The position numbers and the translations under genes were made by a program. Below are positions 9,875 to 18,062 of a stretch of 64,000 nucleotides of DNA, piece after piece. This DNA comes from an uncultured Lachnospiraceae bacterium (GTDB taxonomy: Bacteria; Bacillota; Clostridia; Lachnospirales; Lachnospiraceae), in the NCBI GenBank assembly GCA_958428365.1, contig CAUAFT010000009.1, forward strand, positions 62,001 through 126,000, in the 5' to 3' direction. Each line of letters begins with the position of its first letter. Within the stretch, counting starts at the first letter, position 1. Under the pieces are notes generated by a model. That model had not been told where the DNA came from and did no database searches. It was given only the letters and a program-made list of their open reading frames with translations.

Positions 9875-10798
9875 CTAAAGCGAAAATCCTTTTTTCTCTC
9901 TCTTTGGAAATCTGCGATGGGAGATATCCATTAACAGGCTTACAGCTTCCATATTCCCCTCAGCCCGCTTCATCATTCCATCCAGCTCCTCCCGGTCCTG
10001 TACAAACTGATCCGCCAGCCAAAAAAGCAGACCCTTATCCTCCTCTTTCAGGAAAAGGTCTGTGGCTTCCTCTATATGTTCCCTTAAAAATAAGGTATAT
10101 TCTTCTTTTGCTTCCTCTTCCGGTCTCACCGGACTCATCAGACGACAGGCTGCCATATGAACTGCCTCGTCCTCTTCCATATTATACTTTCCCACTGCAA
10201 ACAGCCGGTCATACTCCCCCCAGTCCATCCGGGTGTTCTTAAAAGCATTCCGGTACTGAATGCCGACTCCATGCGTATGGGTCTCAATGATCCTTGCCGG
10301 GGTATTCTCCACCGCTTCCTCAAAAAACGCCGGGTACAGGGCGGCGCACTGCTGCTTCTCCTGCCAGACTGTCACCGTGTGGTTTAAATCCACCAGCACC
10401 TCCCTGAGACAGGATCTTTCCGAACCTCCATCCCGCAGAGTAAGACGACTGAGCTTCTTACAGCCTGTAAAAGCCCCTGCTCCCATATAGCTTATATTGG
10501 AATAAAAAGAAAAATGCCGGAAATTCCAACAGTTGTAAAAGACATATCTGCCGATGCGCAAGATCGTCTTTGGCAGCGCCAGTTCCTCCAGCAGCTCACC
10601 GCAGATACATGGAAAATCCCCCGGATTCTCCGGCTCCTCATCCCGCTCTGCCGCAAAGGCATAGGCGTCCAGCCCTGTCACGGGATGCCCGTCGATCTCA
10701 TCGGGTATGACGACCCTGCTCTCCTTTGCATAACATCGGATAATGCAGATCCCCTGTTCATTTTTCCGGTAGACAAAATATGGTTCCTGATCTATCAC
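9875..10798 (-). CDS. Leucine-rich repeat (BspA/LRR_5-type) protein
   Basis: A 307-residue protein without a signal peptide. The N-terminal half has LRR_5-type units, for example VVIPDEIDGHPVTGLDAYAF and the stretches around LALPKTILRIGRYVFYNC and MGAGAFTGCKKLSRLTL. The C-terminal half is charged, helical and unrecognised. BspA-like LRR proteins are often surface proteins, but the missing signal and the operon with a MoxR ATPase suggest a cytosolic substrate-recognition role; that is inference. It is the first gene of the four-gene set and its stop abuts the VWA gene start. Confidence 0.78.
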   Translation of the reverse strand: MIDQEPYFVYRKNEQGICIIRCYAKESRVVIPDEIDGHPVTGLDAYAFAAERDEEPENPGDFPCICGELLEELALPKTILRIGRYVFYNCWNFRHFSFYSNISYMGAGAFTGCKKLSRLTLRDGGSERSCLREVLVDLNHTVTVWQEKQQCAALYPAFFEEAVENTPARIIETHTHGVGIQYRNAFKNTRMDWGEYDRLFAVGKYNMEEDEAVHMAACRLMSPVRPEEEAKEEYTLFLREHIEEATDLFLKEEDKGLLFWLADQFVQDREELDGMMKRAEGNMEAVSLLMDISHRRFPKREKKGFSL

Positions 10799-10893
10799 AG
10801 TCCCTGTTTTCTTCCTTTCCTTCCAATTACTGCATAAAGTCTATTGTTTATAGTATCACAAATAACCTGTTTTTTCTACCGAAAAGTAAAAAG

Positions 10894-10926
10894 CAAAAAA
10901 ATAAATCGACTGACTGTCGATTTATT
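10894..10926 (-). terminator. Intrinsic terminator after tRNA-Leu
   Basis: An 11-bp perfect stem (AATAAATCGAC paired with GTCGATTTATT, 5-nt loop) is followed on the minus strand by a T run. It lies 42 bp after the 3' end of the tRNA. Because the LRR gene start lies beyond it, tRNA-Leu transcription is probably separated from the LRR operon. Confidence 0.8.
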
Positions 10927-10967
10927 CTATCATGATCTCTTATATTTATTAATTTATTAATTAACAA

Positions 10968-11051
10968 TGCCGGCGGTGGGACTTGAACCCACACGATGTT
11001 GCCACCAACAGATTTTGAGTCTGCCTCGTCTGCCAATTCCGACACACCGGC
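10968..11051 (-). tRNA. tRNA-Leu (anticodon CAA)
   Basis: An 84-nt class II tRNA. The 7-bp acceptor stem is GCCGGTG paired with CGCCGGC (one G.U). The anticodon loop CTCAAAA gives CAA, reading UUG leucine codons. The long variable arm (TGGTGGCAACATC) and T arm GTGGG-TTCAAGT-CCCAC are typical of tRNA-Leu. The discriminator is A and CCA is not encoded. Confidence 0.95.
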
Positions 11052-11079
11052 GCACTGCCCTTTTTACCGGACGAATGTT

Positions 11080-11108
11080 ATATTATCATATTTCTTTTCA
11101 AAATGCAA
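11080..11108 (-). promoter_or_regulatory. SigA-type promoter of tRNA-Leu
   Basis: On the minus strand TTGCAT, a 17-bp spacer, then TAATAT. The -10 box lies 29 bp before the tRNA 5' end. Confidence 0.7.
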
Positions 11109-11179
11109 CACTACATTTTCAGAAATTCTTCAGAAAACTCTCACATTAAAAAAATATATTCTAAGCAGGAGGTATTTCT

Positions 11180-12226
11180 ATGAACTGTGCCGTTATCATT
11201 CCAACATTAAATCCTACGCATGAACTGATCTCCTTTGTCCACTGTTTAGACTCCTGCGGTTTTCGGGAGATCGTTGTGGTGGACGACGGAAGTCTTTCCT
11301 CCTGTTCTCCTGTTTTCGAGCAGCTTTCTTCAGGAAATATTACCGTATTACACCATGAGAAAAACCGTGGAAAGGGCGCCGCTTTGAAAACGGGAATACG
11401 CCATCTGAAGGATTCCGGCATCTGCGGATTTGTCACTGCCGACTCAGACGGACAGCACGATGCCGGGGACGTCCATCGTATCGCCTGCGCACTGTTGGAA
11501 GAACCGGATAAGGTCATCCTGGGCTGCCGCAATTTTTCCCTGGAAAACGTTCCCTTTAAGAGCCGGTTCGGAAACCGTTTTTCCTCTTTCTTCTTCCGTC
11601 AGACCACGGGAATCTCCTGCCATGACACCCAGACCGGTCTCCGGGGCATTCCCCTGTCCCTTTCTGACCTTGCCCTTTCTGTCCGGGGAGAACGATACGA
11701 TTACGAAATGAACTTTTTAATCCACTGTGCAAGATCAGGGATCTCTTTTGTACCGGTTCCAATCAAAACACTTTACGAGGACAACAACCGCTGTTCCCAT
11801 TTCAGACCTGTGCGGGATTCTCTTTTGATTTTTAAGGAACCTTTAAAGTTCGCTTCCGCCTCTTTTTGCAGCGCCATCGTGGACGTGGGGGCTTTTTTCC
11901 TCTTCACCCATGCCGCATTTTTACCTGTGATTTCAGAGGTTTTCTGGGCAAATATCACCGCCCGGTGTATCTCAGGCGTTTTTAATTTCTGTCTGAACCG
12001 GAGCTGGAGTTTTCAGAGCAAAGGCTTTGCCCCGGTTGAGTTTTTGAAATACATCCTTCTCTTTTTTATGCAGATGATATTCAGTTCCCTGCTGGTGAGC
12101 TTTTTCTCAGGTCTGCCAATACCCGTGACAGTGATCAAGATCATCGTGGACTGCCTGCTTTTTTTCCTCAGCTATATCATACAAAAAAGGTTCATTTTTA
12201 CCGGATCTGCAAATACACTGTTATAA
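11180..12226 (+). CDS. Glycosyltransferase family 2 fused to GtrA-like membrane domain
   Basis: A 348-residue two-domain protein. Residues 1-210 are a GT2 domain of the DPM1/GtrB kind: the nucleotide-binding VVVDDGS is near residue 32-38, the DxD-type TADSDGQHD near 85-93, and a DTQTGLRG motif follows. Residues 215-345 form a GtrA-like domain with about four transmembrane helices. Such proteins usually transfer a sugar from a nucleotide donor to polyprenyl phosphate and help flip or anchor the product for cell-surface glycosylation. The start has a strong AGGAGG site 8 bp upstream. The phosphodiester-glycosidase gene follows on the same strand, so the pair may act on a surface glycan. Confidence 0.88.
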   Translation: MNCAVIIPTLNPTHELISFVHCLDSCGFREIVVVDDGSLSSCSPVFEQLSSGNITVLHHEKNRGKGAALKTGIRHLKDSGICGFVTADSDGQHDAGDVHRIACALLEEPDKVILGCRNFSLENVPFKSRFGNRFSSFFFRQTTGISCHDTQTGLRGIPLSLSDLALSVRGERYDYEMNFLIHCARSGISFVPVPIKTLYEDNNRCSHFRPVRDSLLIFKEPLKFASASFCSAIVDVGAFFLFTHAAFLPVISEVFWANITARCISGVFNFCLNRSWSFQSKGFAPVEFLKYILLFFMQMIFSSLLVSFFSGLPIPVTVIKIIVDCLLFFLSYIIQKRFIFTGSANTLL

Positions 12227-12280
12227 CGTTTCACAGACAGAACCATTATGGATAACACTATTGGATCTATGGAGATTATT

Positions 12281-13177
12281 ATGAGATTTAAAAATAAAAA
12301 AAATATGATATTTTCCGGTATCTATATCTTTGCACTGCTGCTGTTTACCCTGTTCGTGCTGCTGGATACCTTCGTTCTGTCGGATGAACAGATGAAAATA
12401 AACGATACTTCTTCCGAAGATTCAGGCTCCAGTAGCGCCAAAACCGTCACGGAGACTTCTTACTCGGATGAAAATATTCAGATTGAGATTCAGACTCTCA
12501 GGGAGTACGACACGGATATCTATATCGCCGACATCATCCTGAACAGCATAGATTATCTGAAAACCGCATTTGCAAACGATACCTATGGAAAAAATATACG
12601 GGAAACCACCTCGAATATCGCTGAGAATAAGAACGCCATCCTCGCCATCAACGGAGATTACTATGGTTTCCGAAATAACGGCTTCGTTTTAAGAAACGGC
12701 GTGATCTACCGGGACAGCGCCAGAGACGGCAGTGACAATGAGGCTCTGGCGATTAATGCGGACGGATCTTTTTCCATTATTGACGAAAACACCTCCGATT
12801 TAGAGGAAGTACTGGCATCCGGCGCCCTGCAGGCGTTCTCTTTTGGTCCCTCTCTCATCCAGAATCATGAGATCACGGTGACCCAGGACTCGGAGGTCTC
12901 CCAGTCCATGCAGAGCAATCCCCGGACTGCCATCGGCATCATTGACAACCTGCATTATATTTTTCTCGTGTCCGACGGGCGCACCAGCGCAAATGAAGGT
13001 CTTTCTCTCTATGAGCTGGCGGAAATCATGCAGGACCTGGGATGTTCCACCGCCTATAATCTGGACGGCGGCGGCTCCTCCACCATGTATTTCAACGGCT
13101 CTTTGGTAAATCAGCCAACCTCCGGGCACCGGAGCGGCGAAAGGAAGGTGAGCGATATTGTTTACATCGGATATTAA
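12281..13177 (+). CDS. Membrane-anchored phosphodiester glycosidase (NAGPA) family protein
   Basis: The protein is 298 residues from the ATG at 12281, chosen because GGAG lies 6 bp before it; two upstream in-frame ATGs (12248 and 12269) lack a good site. It begins with a short basic stretch and one transmembrane segment (about residues 10-30), so the rest should lie outside the cell. The C-terminal half matches the phosphodiester glycosidase family, with AINGDYYGFR, NPRTAIGI and the signature YNLDGGGSSTMYFNG. Family members cleave sugar-phosphodiester links or act in exopolysaccharide metabolism. The last 20 bases overlap the next gene. Confidence 0.85.
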   Translation: MRFKNKKNMIFSGIYIFALLLFTLFVLLDTFVLSDEQMKINDTSSEDSGSSSAKTVTETSYSDENIQIEIQTLREYDTDIYIADIILNSIDYLKTAFANDTYGKNIRETTSNIAENKNAILAINGDYYGFRNNGFVLRNGVIYRDSARDGSDNEALAINADGSFSIIDENTSDLEEVLASGALQAFSFGPSLIQNHEITVTQDSEVSQSMQSNPRTAIGIIDNLHYIFLVSDGRTSANEGLSLYELAEIMQDLGCSTAYNLDGGGSSTMYFNGSLVNQPTSGHRSGERKVSDIVYIGY

Positions 13178-13529
13178 AAAAACTGTCCTCCGCTATCTGG
13201 GAGCGGCTGTCTTCTGCGTCCTCGTCAATGGTATATACGGAAGATTTTCCCACGGAGTTTCCTCCGGATATATGACTTATATGTTCCTCTATCCATTATT
13301 GGGCGGAACGATCCTGATCTTTTTACAAAGATATATATCCTCTTTTTTCCGAACCGTGTACGGGTGCGGCGTCTTTACGCTGACCCTCGGCAGCTTCCTT
13401 CAGGGAGTTCTCATCATTGCCGGAACGGATTCTCCTTATGTGAAGGCTTATTTCATTGCCGGGGGATTGCTTCTGCTTGGATCCTTCATATCTTTTAAGA
13501 TATCAAAACAGTCAAAGGTAGCAAAATAA
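13158..13529 (+). CDS. Small multi-pass membrane protein, unrecognised
   Basis: A 123-residue hydrophobic protein with about four transmembrane segments (near residues 10-28, 38-55, 70-90 and 97-115). I do not recognise its family. It starts with TTG at 13158 behind an AAGGAAGGTGAG ribosome site and overlaps the NAGPA-family gene by 20 bp, so it is probably coupled to it. The final 82 bp overlap the 3' end of the convergent decarboxylase gene. No catalytic motif is visible; it may be a membrane partner of the glycan genes upstream. Confidence 0.65.
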   Translation: MFTSDIKKTVLRYLGAAVFCVLVNGIYGRFSHGVSSGYMTYMFLYPLLGGTILIFLQRYISSFFRTVYGCGVFTLTLGSFLQGVLIIAGTDSPYVKAYFIAGGLLLLGSFISFKISKQSKVAK

Positions 13530-14749
13530 TCCTTCGGTGTCTCCGCCCGGCGGATCAGCTGAAAGTCCCCGTTTTCCTTTAAAAGGATCTCGGCGGATTT
13601 CAGCTTGCCGTTGTAATTATATCCCATGGCAAAACCGTGGGCTCCGGTGTCATGGATCACCAAAAGGTCGCCCATGTCGATCTTCGGCAGCTTTCTGTCA
13701 ATGGCAAATTTATCGTTATTTTCACAGAGGGAACCTGTGATATCGTAAGTATGGTCGCAAGGCGCATCTTCTTTTCCCATAACAGTGATGTGATGATAAG
13801 CCCCGTACATGGCAGGACGCATCAGGTTGACAGCGCAGGCATCCACACCAATGTATTCTTTGTGGGTGTGTTTTTCATGGATTGCTTCCGTTACGAGACA
13901 TCCGTATGGTCCCATCATAAAACGTCCCATCTCTGTGTAGATTGCCACGTCTCCCATTCCTGCCGGAACTAAGACTTCCTCATAGACCTTGCGGACACCT
14001 TCACCGATGGCACGGATATCATTTCCTTCCTGGTCCGGTTTGTAGGCAATGCCGACACCGCCGGAGAGGTTGATGAAGTCCATTTTTACCCCTGTCTTTT
14101 CCTTGATCTCCACCACGGTCTCAAAGAGGGTCTTTGCCAGAGTCGGGTAATAATCGTTAGTCACGGTATTGCTGGCTAAGAAAGCGTGGATACCAAAACG
14201 CTTTGCCCCCTTTTCTTTGAGGATCTTATATCCCTCCAGGATCTGCTCATGGGTAAAGCCGTATTTTGCATCTCCAGGGTTGTCCATGATGCTGTTGCTG
14301 ATCTTGAACACCCCGCCCGGATTATAGCGGCAGCTAATGGTCTCCGGAATATGTCCGATGGCTTTTTCCAGATAGTCGATATGAGTAAAATCATCCAGAT
14401 TGATCGTCGCCCCGATCCTGTCGGCAAAGACGAACTCCTCTGCCGGCGTATCGTTGGAGGAGAACATGATCTCCTCCCCGTGGAATCCTAAAGCGTCGGA
14501 CATCATCAGCTCTGTCATGGAGGAGCAGTCGCAGCCGCAGCCATATTCCTTTAAGATATTGATCAAAAACGGATTTGGAGTCGCCTTCACCGCAAAATAC
14601 TCGCGAAATCCCGGATTCCAGGAAAATGCCTCCTGTACCGCCTTTGCGTTCTCCCGGATTCCCTTCTCATCATAGAGATGGAACGGAGTCGGGTATTTTT
14701 TTATGATCTCTTCCAGTTTTTCCTTCGTTACAAATGGTTTTTTGCTCAT
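13448..14749 (-). CDS. Diaminopimelate decarboxylase-like PLP enzyme
   Basis: A 433-residue fold-type III PLP decarboxylase of the LysA/NspC group. The PLP lysine is K55 in YFAVKATPNP. Other family motifs are CGCDCSSMTEL, the glycine-rich NLSGGVGIAYKP, EMGRFMMGPYG, and GSLCENNDKFA, which supplies the second active-site Cys from the other subunit. The length fits LysA, which makes L-lysine from meso-diaminopimelate, but related carboxynorspermidine or ornithine-type decarboxylases cannot be excluded. Its start overlaps the TrmB regulator's stop (TAATG), so they are coupled. The 3' end overlaps a convergent small membrane protein gene by 82 bp. Confidence 0.8.
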   Translation of the reverse strand: MSKKPFVTKEKLEEIIKKYPTPFHLYDEKGIRENAKAVQEAFSWNPGFREYFAVKATPNPFLINILKEYGCGCDCSSMTELMMSDALGFHGEEIMFSSNDTPAEEFVFADRIGATINLDDFTHIDYLEKAIGHIPETISCRYNPGGVFKISNSIMDNPGDAKYGFTHEQILEGYKILKEKGAKRFGIHAFLASNTVTNDYYPTLAKTLFETVVEIKEKTGVKMDFINLSGGVGIAYKPDQEGNDIRAIGEGVRKVYEEVLVPAGMGDVAIYTEMGRFMMGPYGCLVTEAIHEKHTHKEYIGVDACAVNLMRPAMYGAYHHITVMGKEDAPCDHTYDITGSLCENNDKFAIDRKLPKIDMGDLLVIHDTGAHGFAMGYNYNGKLKSAEILLKENGDFQLIRRAETPKDYFATFDCFDILKDMKDPSRSNPPAMK

Positions 14750-15462
14750 TACTTGTTTCCTCCTGTCAATTCTATTAACTTTATTTCATTTTTTAAGGAA
14801 TCCTTGAAAACACGAACCAGGTTGCTCTGTCCCGAATAAAGACAGGTACTGTCCGCGCCCTTTCCAAGTTCTCCGCTTAATACATAGCAGGAATCCGTGA
14901 TGACGCCGATCTGCTGTTCCTTATTTTCCGTCAGATAGATCTTCGCCCCGGACAGCTCCAGCTCCCGGTTGGTCAGGATGACAATTTTTATCCTCTTCTT
15001 CTGCAATTCATTGAGTTCCGGCAAAAACTGTCTGAGATTTTTTGCCGACATGGACAAATAGACCCGTTTTTTTGCAGATAACAGCATATTTTTTACCTTG
15101 TGTGAAATCTGCTCGTCCCCGGTGATGGTCAGATAGCCCTCCTCATTCTCCCGCACCTTCGGCATATGGGAAGCGAGCAGCGCCTTGGACTTTTCCAGAC
15201 TTCGGATCTTATTGGAACAAAATTCCTCCACGTCCACCGCCGTATACTTGGTGGCTCCCTCCTCGCAGACATAGGCGGCTCCCTTGTCCACCAGTCCCGC
15301 CAGGGCATTGTAGGCGTTGGATCTGGAGATCCCGGTCTGCTTGGAGGCTTCATACCCGGTCTGCATCCCGTTTTTAAACAGATTGAGATAGATGCCTGCC
15401 TCTTGCCTGGTCAAACCAAATTCCATTAAATATTCGATTAAATCATTGGTCTCCATAGTCAT
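14749..15462 (-). CDS. TrmB-family transcriptional regulator
   Basis: A 237-residue regulator with a winged helix-turn-helix at about residues 8-75 (LTRQEAGIYLNLFKNGMQT, then SKQTGISRSNAYNALAGLVD). A C-terminal TrmB effector-like domain resembling the phospholipase D fold covers about 110-237. TrmB regulators usually sense small metabolites. It is the first gene of a unit with the decarboxylase (TAATG overlap), so that gene is its likely target. A perfect 8-bp inverted repeat overlaps its own promoter, indicating autoregulation. Confidence 0.85.
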   Translation of the reverse strand: MTMETNDLIEYLMEFGLTRQEAGIYLNLFKNGMQTGYEASKQTGISRSNAYNALAGLVDKGAAYVCEEGATKYTAVDVEEFCSNKIRSLEKSKALLASHMPKVRENEEGYLTITGDEQISHKVKNMLLSAKKRVYLSMSAKNLRQFLPELNELQKKRIKIVILTNRELELSGAKIYLTENKEQQIGVITDSCYVLSGELGKGADSTCLYSGQSNLVRVFKDSLKNEIKLIELTGGNK

Positions 15463-15482
15463 CTCCTGGTCGTTTAGTAGTT

Positions 15483-15523
15483 CTTTATAGGAACACTATA
15501 AAGGTTGTGAAAAAAAATGTCAA
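15483..15523 (-). promoter_or_regulatory. trmB promoter with overlapping palindromic operator
   Basis: On the minus strand TTGACA (15518-15523), a 17-bp spacer and TATAGT (15495-15500) form a near-consensus promoter. The perfect inverted repeat CTTTATAG-GAACA-CTATAAAG (15483-15503) covers the -10 box and the likely transcription start. This placement is typical of a repressor site, most simply for the TrmB-family product. On the other strand an extended -10 (TGCTACAAT, 15551-15559) may serve the transglycosylase gene, but its -35 is poor. Confidence 0.75.
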
Positions 15524-15601
15524 GAAAAAAGAGACTTTTTATGGGAATTATGCTACAATGTTTCTATAGTATTGTTTACGAGCTTATTCAGGAGGTATGT
15601 C

Positions 15602-16396
15602 ATGAACATTGCAGAGATCTTAAATGCTGCTTCCATATCAGATGCCAATAACAACCGCGCCGGCGAGGTGGACAATCAGGGCGAGGATTTTTCCTCTTAT
15701 CTGGAAAACGCTACCACTACCATGGATGACATTTTTCAAAAAGCCGCAGACACCTATGGAGTCCCTGTGAATCTGTTAAAAGCCATGGCAAAGCAGGAGT
15801 CGAATTTTGATCCAAACGCCACTTCCAGCTGCGGCGCTCAGGGCGTGATGCAGCTTATGCCCGCTACCGCCGCTTCCCTGGGCGTTACCGACGCCTACGA
15901 CCCGGAACAGAATATTATGGGAGGTGCAAAATACATCAGCCAGTTACTGAGTAAATATAACGGTGACGTCTCCCTTGCCCTCGCCGCTTACAATGCCGGA
16001 AGCGGAAATGTGGCAAAATATGGCGGAATCCCTCCTTTTGCCGAGACTCAGAACTATGTGGCAAAGGTTACGGCTTATATGAATGAGAACCTCACCATTG
16101 AAAATAACACGATCTCAGGCGGGGAGAAACAGATCTCTTCCGAAGATTTTTTAGAAGCCTGCGAGCTGGGCATGGAGCTGGTTCAGGAGGACACAAGGCT
16201 GCAGGATGTGTTGGATCAGCTTTTTTCCTATGAAGATTATCTGAAGTTTATAAAACTCTATGTGGATCAGCTGGTCTCGGTCAGCGAATCCAATGCGAAA
16301 AATGAGACAGATGAACAGACTACAGACAGCAGCAATTATGCTTATCAGAACATTCATTACAACCCGGCGGTTATGAATCTTTTGACACAGGGATAG
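15602..16396 (+). CDS. Lytic transglycosylase (SLT domain)
   Basis: The protein is 264 residues from the ATG at 15602, which has GGAGG 7 bp upstream; an in-frame start 30 bp earlier lacks one. The SLT domain spans about 42-165: catalytic E66 in MAKQESNFDPN, then GAQGVMQLMPATAASLGV, the AAYNAGSGNV motif and TQNYVAKV. It would cut the MurNAc-GlcNAc bond of peptidoglycan with anhydro-product formation. No signal peptide or membrane anchor is seen. The N-terminus is polar, which recalls transglycosylases exported by flagellar or other dedicated machinery; the route is inferred. The remaining 100 residues are helical and unassigned. Confidence 0.87.
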   Translation: MNIAEILNAASISDANNNRAGEVDNQGEDFSSYLENATTTMDDIFQKAADTYGVPVNLLKAMAKQESNFDPNATSSCGAQGVMQLMPATAASLGVTDAYDPEQNIMGGAKYISQLLSKYNGDVSLALAAYNAGSGNVAKYGGIPPFAETQNYVAKVTAYMNENLTIENNTISGGEKQISSEDFLEACELGMELVQEDTRLQDVLDQLFSYEDYLKFIKLYVDQLVSVSESNAKNETDEQTTDSSNYAYQNIHYNPAVMNLLTQG

Positions 16397-16435
16397 GGAA
16401 ATATTTTTGTAAAAGAAATTTTTGTTGATTTGTGG

Positions 16436-16465
16436 TTGACAAGTTCTGCTTTCATATAGTATACT
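16436..16465 (+). promoter_or_regulatory. SigA-type promoter of tRNA-Thr
   Basis: TTGACA (16436-16441), an 18-bp spacer and TATACT (16460-16465) lie 24 bp before the tRNA. Confidence 0.8.
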
Positions 16466-16489
16466 ATCACTCGTTGAGAAGTTCAACAG

Positions 16490-16562
16490 GCTGCTGTGGC
16501 ACAGGTGGTAGCGCACCTCATTGGTAGTGAGGAGGTCACGGGTCCGAGTCCCGTCAGCAGCT
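16490..16562 (+). tRNA. tRNA-Thr (anticodon GGT)
   Basis: A 73-nt tRNA with acceptor GCTGCTG/CAGCAGC and anticodon arm CCTCA-TTGGTAG-TGAGG, giving GGT and reading ACC/ACU. Two deviations are visible: an A-C mismatch inside the D stem (GCAC/GCGC) and C instead of U at position 55 of the T loop (TCCGAGT). The discriminator is U, CCA is not encoded, and a T run follows at once. The strong promoter suggests it is functional. Confidence 0.9.
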
Positions 16563-16574
16563 TTTTTTAACATT

Positions 16575-16622
16575 AAAAACACGTCAATACCTTGTAAACA
16601 AGAGGGGTTGGCGTGTTTTTTT
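16575..16622. terminator. Long hairpin with T run after tRNA-Thr
   Basis: AAAAACACGTCAA (16575-16587) pairs with TTGGCGTGTTTTT (16608-16620) with one G.T, and an inner CTTGT/ACAAG stem caps it. T-rich flanks on both strands allow bidirectional termination. Between here and 16821 I see only a smaller inverted repeat (GTTGCAT/ATGCAAC near 16657-16682) and no gene. Confidence 0.65.
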
Positions 16623-16821
16623 GTTTCAACCTGAAATACTTATTCTGACGTGCCGTGTTGCATTTTTGGGTACATATGCAACATCAAATACAACACGAAT
16701 TTGGCAGTATCCCAAGGTGGATCTATTGACAAACTAAATAAACTCTATATCCATTATGTGGACTTTTCCTTGATTTTTTTCTGAGAGATGTTATTCTTGA
16801 GTAAAGGAAGGAGGAAATTTG

Positions 16822-17085
16822 ATGCCAGAACTCAGTAGATTTTATGGAATCATCATAAAAATGTATTTCAATGACACCAGTCAGCACCATAAGCCACATA
16901 TTCACGCTTTCTATGGGGATTACGAAGCTGTAATTGCCATAGACGGACAAATGTTAGCCGGGTCTATGCCGGCAAAACAGTTAAAAATTATAAATGGTTG
17001 GCTCGCTATTTATGAAGAACAAGTTTATGAAGCATGGAACCACGCTGTACGCAATGAACATTTCGAAAAAATCAATCCATTATAA
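16822..17085 (+). CDS. DUF4160 domain protein
   Basis: An 87-residue protein with the DUF4160 pattern: FYGIIIKMYFND near the start, HKPHIHAFYGDYEAVIAIDG in the middle, and a C-terminal helix. The ATG at 16822 is chosen because GGAGG lies 7 bp upstream; a TTG 3 bp before it is the alternative. It is followed 11 bp later by a DUF2442 gene. The two families are often adjacent and have been suggested to form a toxin-antitoxin-like pair, but no biochemical function is established to my knowledge. It sits in an accessory patch next to tRNA-Thr. Confidence 0.85.
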   Translation: MPELSRFYGIIIKMYFNDTSQHHKPHIHAFYGDYEAVIAIDGQMLAGSMPAKQLKIINGWLAIYEEQVYEAWNHAVRNEHFEKINPL

Positions 17086-17096
17086 GGAGGAATATA

Positions 17097-17390
17097 ATGT
17101 TTGAAATAAACGGAATTGTATATGCAAATGAATTTAGAGATAATCTTACCATTACGGACGCAAAAATCACTGGAGAGCTAATGATGTTAATTACCTTTTC
17201 TTCTGGGGAGAAACGCGTTTTTGATGCTTCTGTTCTTGTCGGTCCTGTCTTTGAACCTTTAAAAGACATCTCTGTTTTTGAAAAATTTAAAATTTCACAT
17301 GGGGTTATCACTTGGAATAACGAGGAAATAGACTGTGCACCAGAATTCATGTATGAACACAGCTATGCTTACGAAGAACTGATTGTATAG
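17097..17390 (+). CDS. DUF2442 domain protein
   Basis: A 97-residue protein, partner of the preceding DUF4160 gene. The DUF2442 features are LMMLITFSSGEKRVFDASVL and the C-terminal GVITWNNEEIDCAPEFMYE. It has an AGGAGG site 7 bp before the ATG. The function is unknown; DNA-binding or antitoxin roles have been proposed for such pairs. The reading frame is intact. Confidence 0.82.
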   Translation: MFEINGIVYANEFRDNLTITDAKITGELMMLITFSSGEKRVFDASVLVGPVFEPLKDISVFEKFKISHGVITWNNEEIDCAPEFMYEHSYAYEELIV

Positions 17391-17532
17391 AAGGAATATA
17401 TTTAGAAACTATTAATAAAATGATGCTGGATGTTATTATTGTTCTGGACATCACCATCATCTCTCTACTGCTTAAGCAGATAAAACCGCCATTAGTTTTT
17501 AGAGCATGACGTAAATAACAAGAGAAGGAAAT

Positions 17533-17682
17533 ATGTCCAAGGATTCCGATGATACTTTCCTAGAACAAATAGACCGAATTATGGCTGAGGAAAACGATTT
17601 GCACAAGAACATTTTACGAACTGCTGCTAATCTAGATATAGAAGATTTAGGAGCTATAGCACGGATATTTGTCAAATTTTAG
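17533..17682 (+). CDS. Small acidic protein, 49 residues, unrecognised
   Basis: ATG at 17533 follows AGAAGGA at 7 bp and the frame stays open for 49 codons to a TAG at 17680. The product is polar and acidic (MSKDSDDTFLEQIDRIMAEE at the start), probably helical, with no membrane segment. I cannot name a family. It lies between DUF2442 and the 102-aa protein gene in a low-GC accessory patch. It could be a remnant of a longer gene; the good ribosome site and intact frame favour a real gene. Confidence 0.5.
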   Translation: MSKDSDDTFLEQIDRIMAEENDLHKNILRTAANLDIEDLGAIARIFVKF

Positions 17683-17753
17683 AACAAACTGTCTGTTCAC
17701 CTTCCCATTCTTTTGGCATACGCTATAGAAAAGACAAAAAGGAGTCAATATTT

Positions 17754-18062
17754 ATGAGTATGCCAAAAATCGAGTGCCCGCACATTGACAAATGCTGCGC
17801 CGCATCCTCTCTTTTGCAGTCCATCGCATTGGAAGAAACAGCAATCTCTCACATTCTGAATGCAGAAGGCGAAAAATTGCAGAAAGCCATTGCTATGCAG
17901 GACTGCAAACACCAGGACTTATTAGAGATCAACAAATCCGTAGCGGATACCGTTGATAAGATCACCAATCTGGAAATCGTTCTCAAGGCGAAATTAGACC
18001 TGATTCGACCAATTCTGGACGACTGCGACAAAGATAAAAAACCAATGAAGACAGAGTGCTAA
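17754..18062 (+). CDS. Conserved 102-residue Cys-containing protein
   Basis: The N-terminus is Cys-rich (ECPHIDKCCAASSLLQSIA), followed by the pattern SIALEETAISHILNAEGEKL and helical segments. This pattern resembles a family seen widely in spore-forming Clostridia, sometimes fused to collagen-like or exosporium proteins; I recognise the pattern but not a proven function. A GGAG site lies 9 bp before the ATG. Repeat B copy 1 begins inside the stop codon region and ends in a terminator-like hairpin. Confidence 0.7.
   Translation: MSMPKIECPHIDKCCAASSLLQSIALEETAISHILNAEGEKLQKAIAMQDCKHQDLLEINKSVADTVDKITNLEIVLKAKLDLIRPILDDCDKDKKPMKTEC

Noticed and set aside
17420..17509. 29-codon ORF with a hydrophobic product
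   Set aside because: No ribosome site before the ATG; may be a remnant but not supportable.
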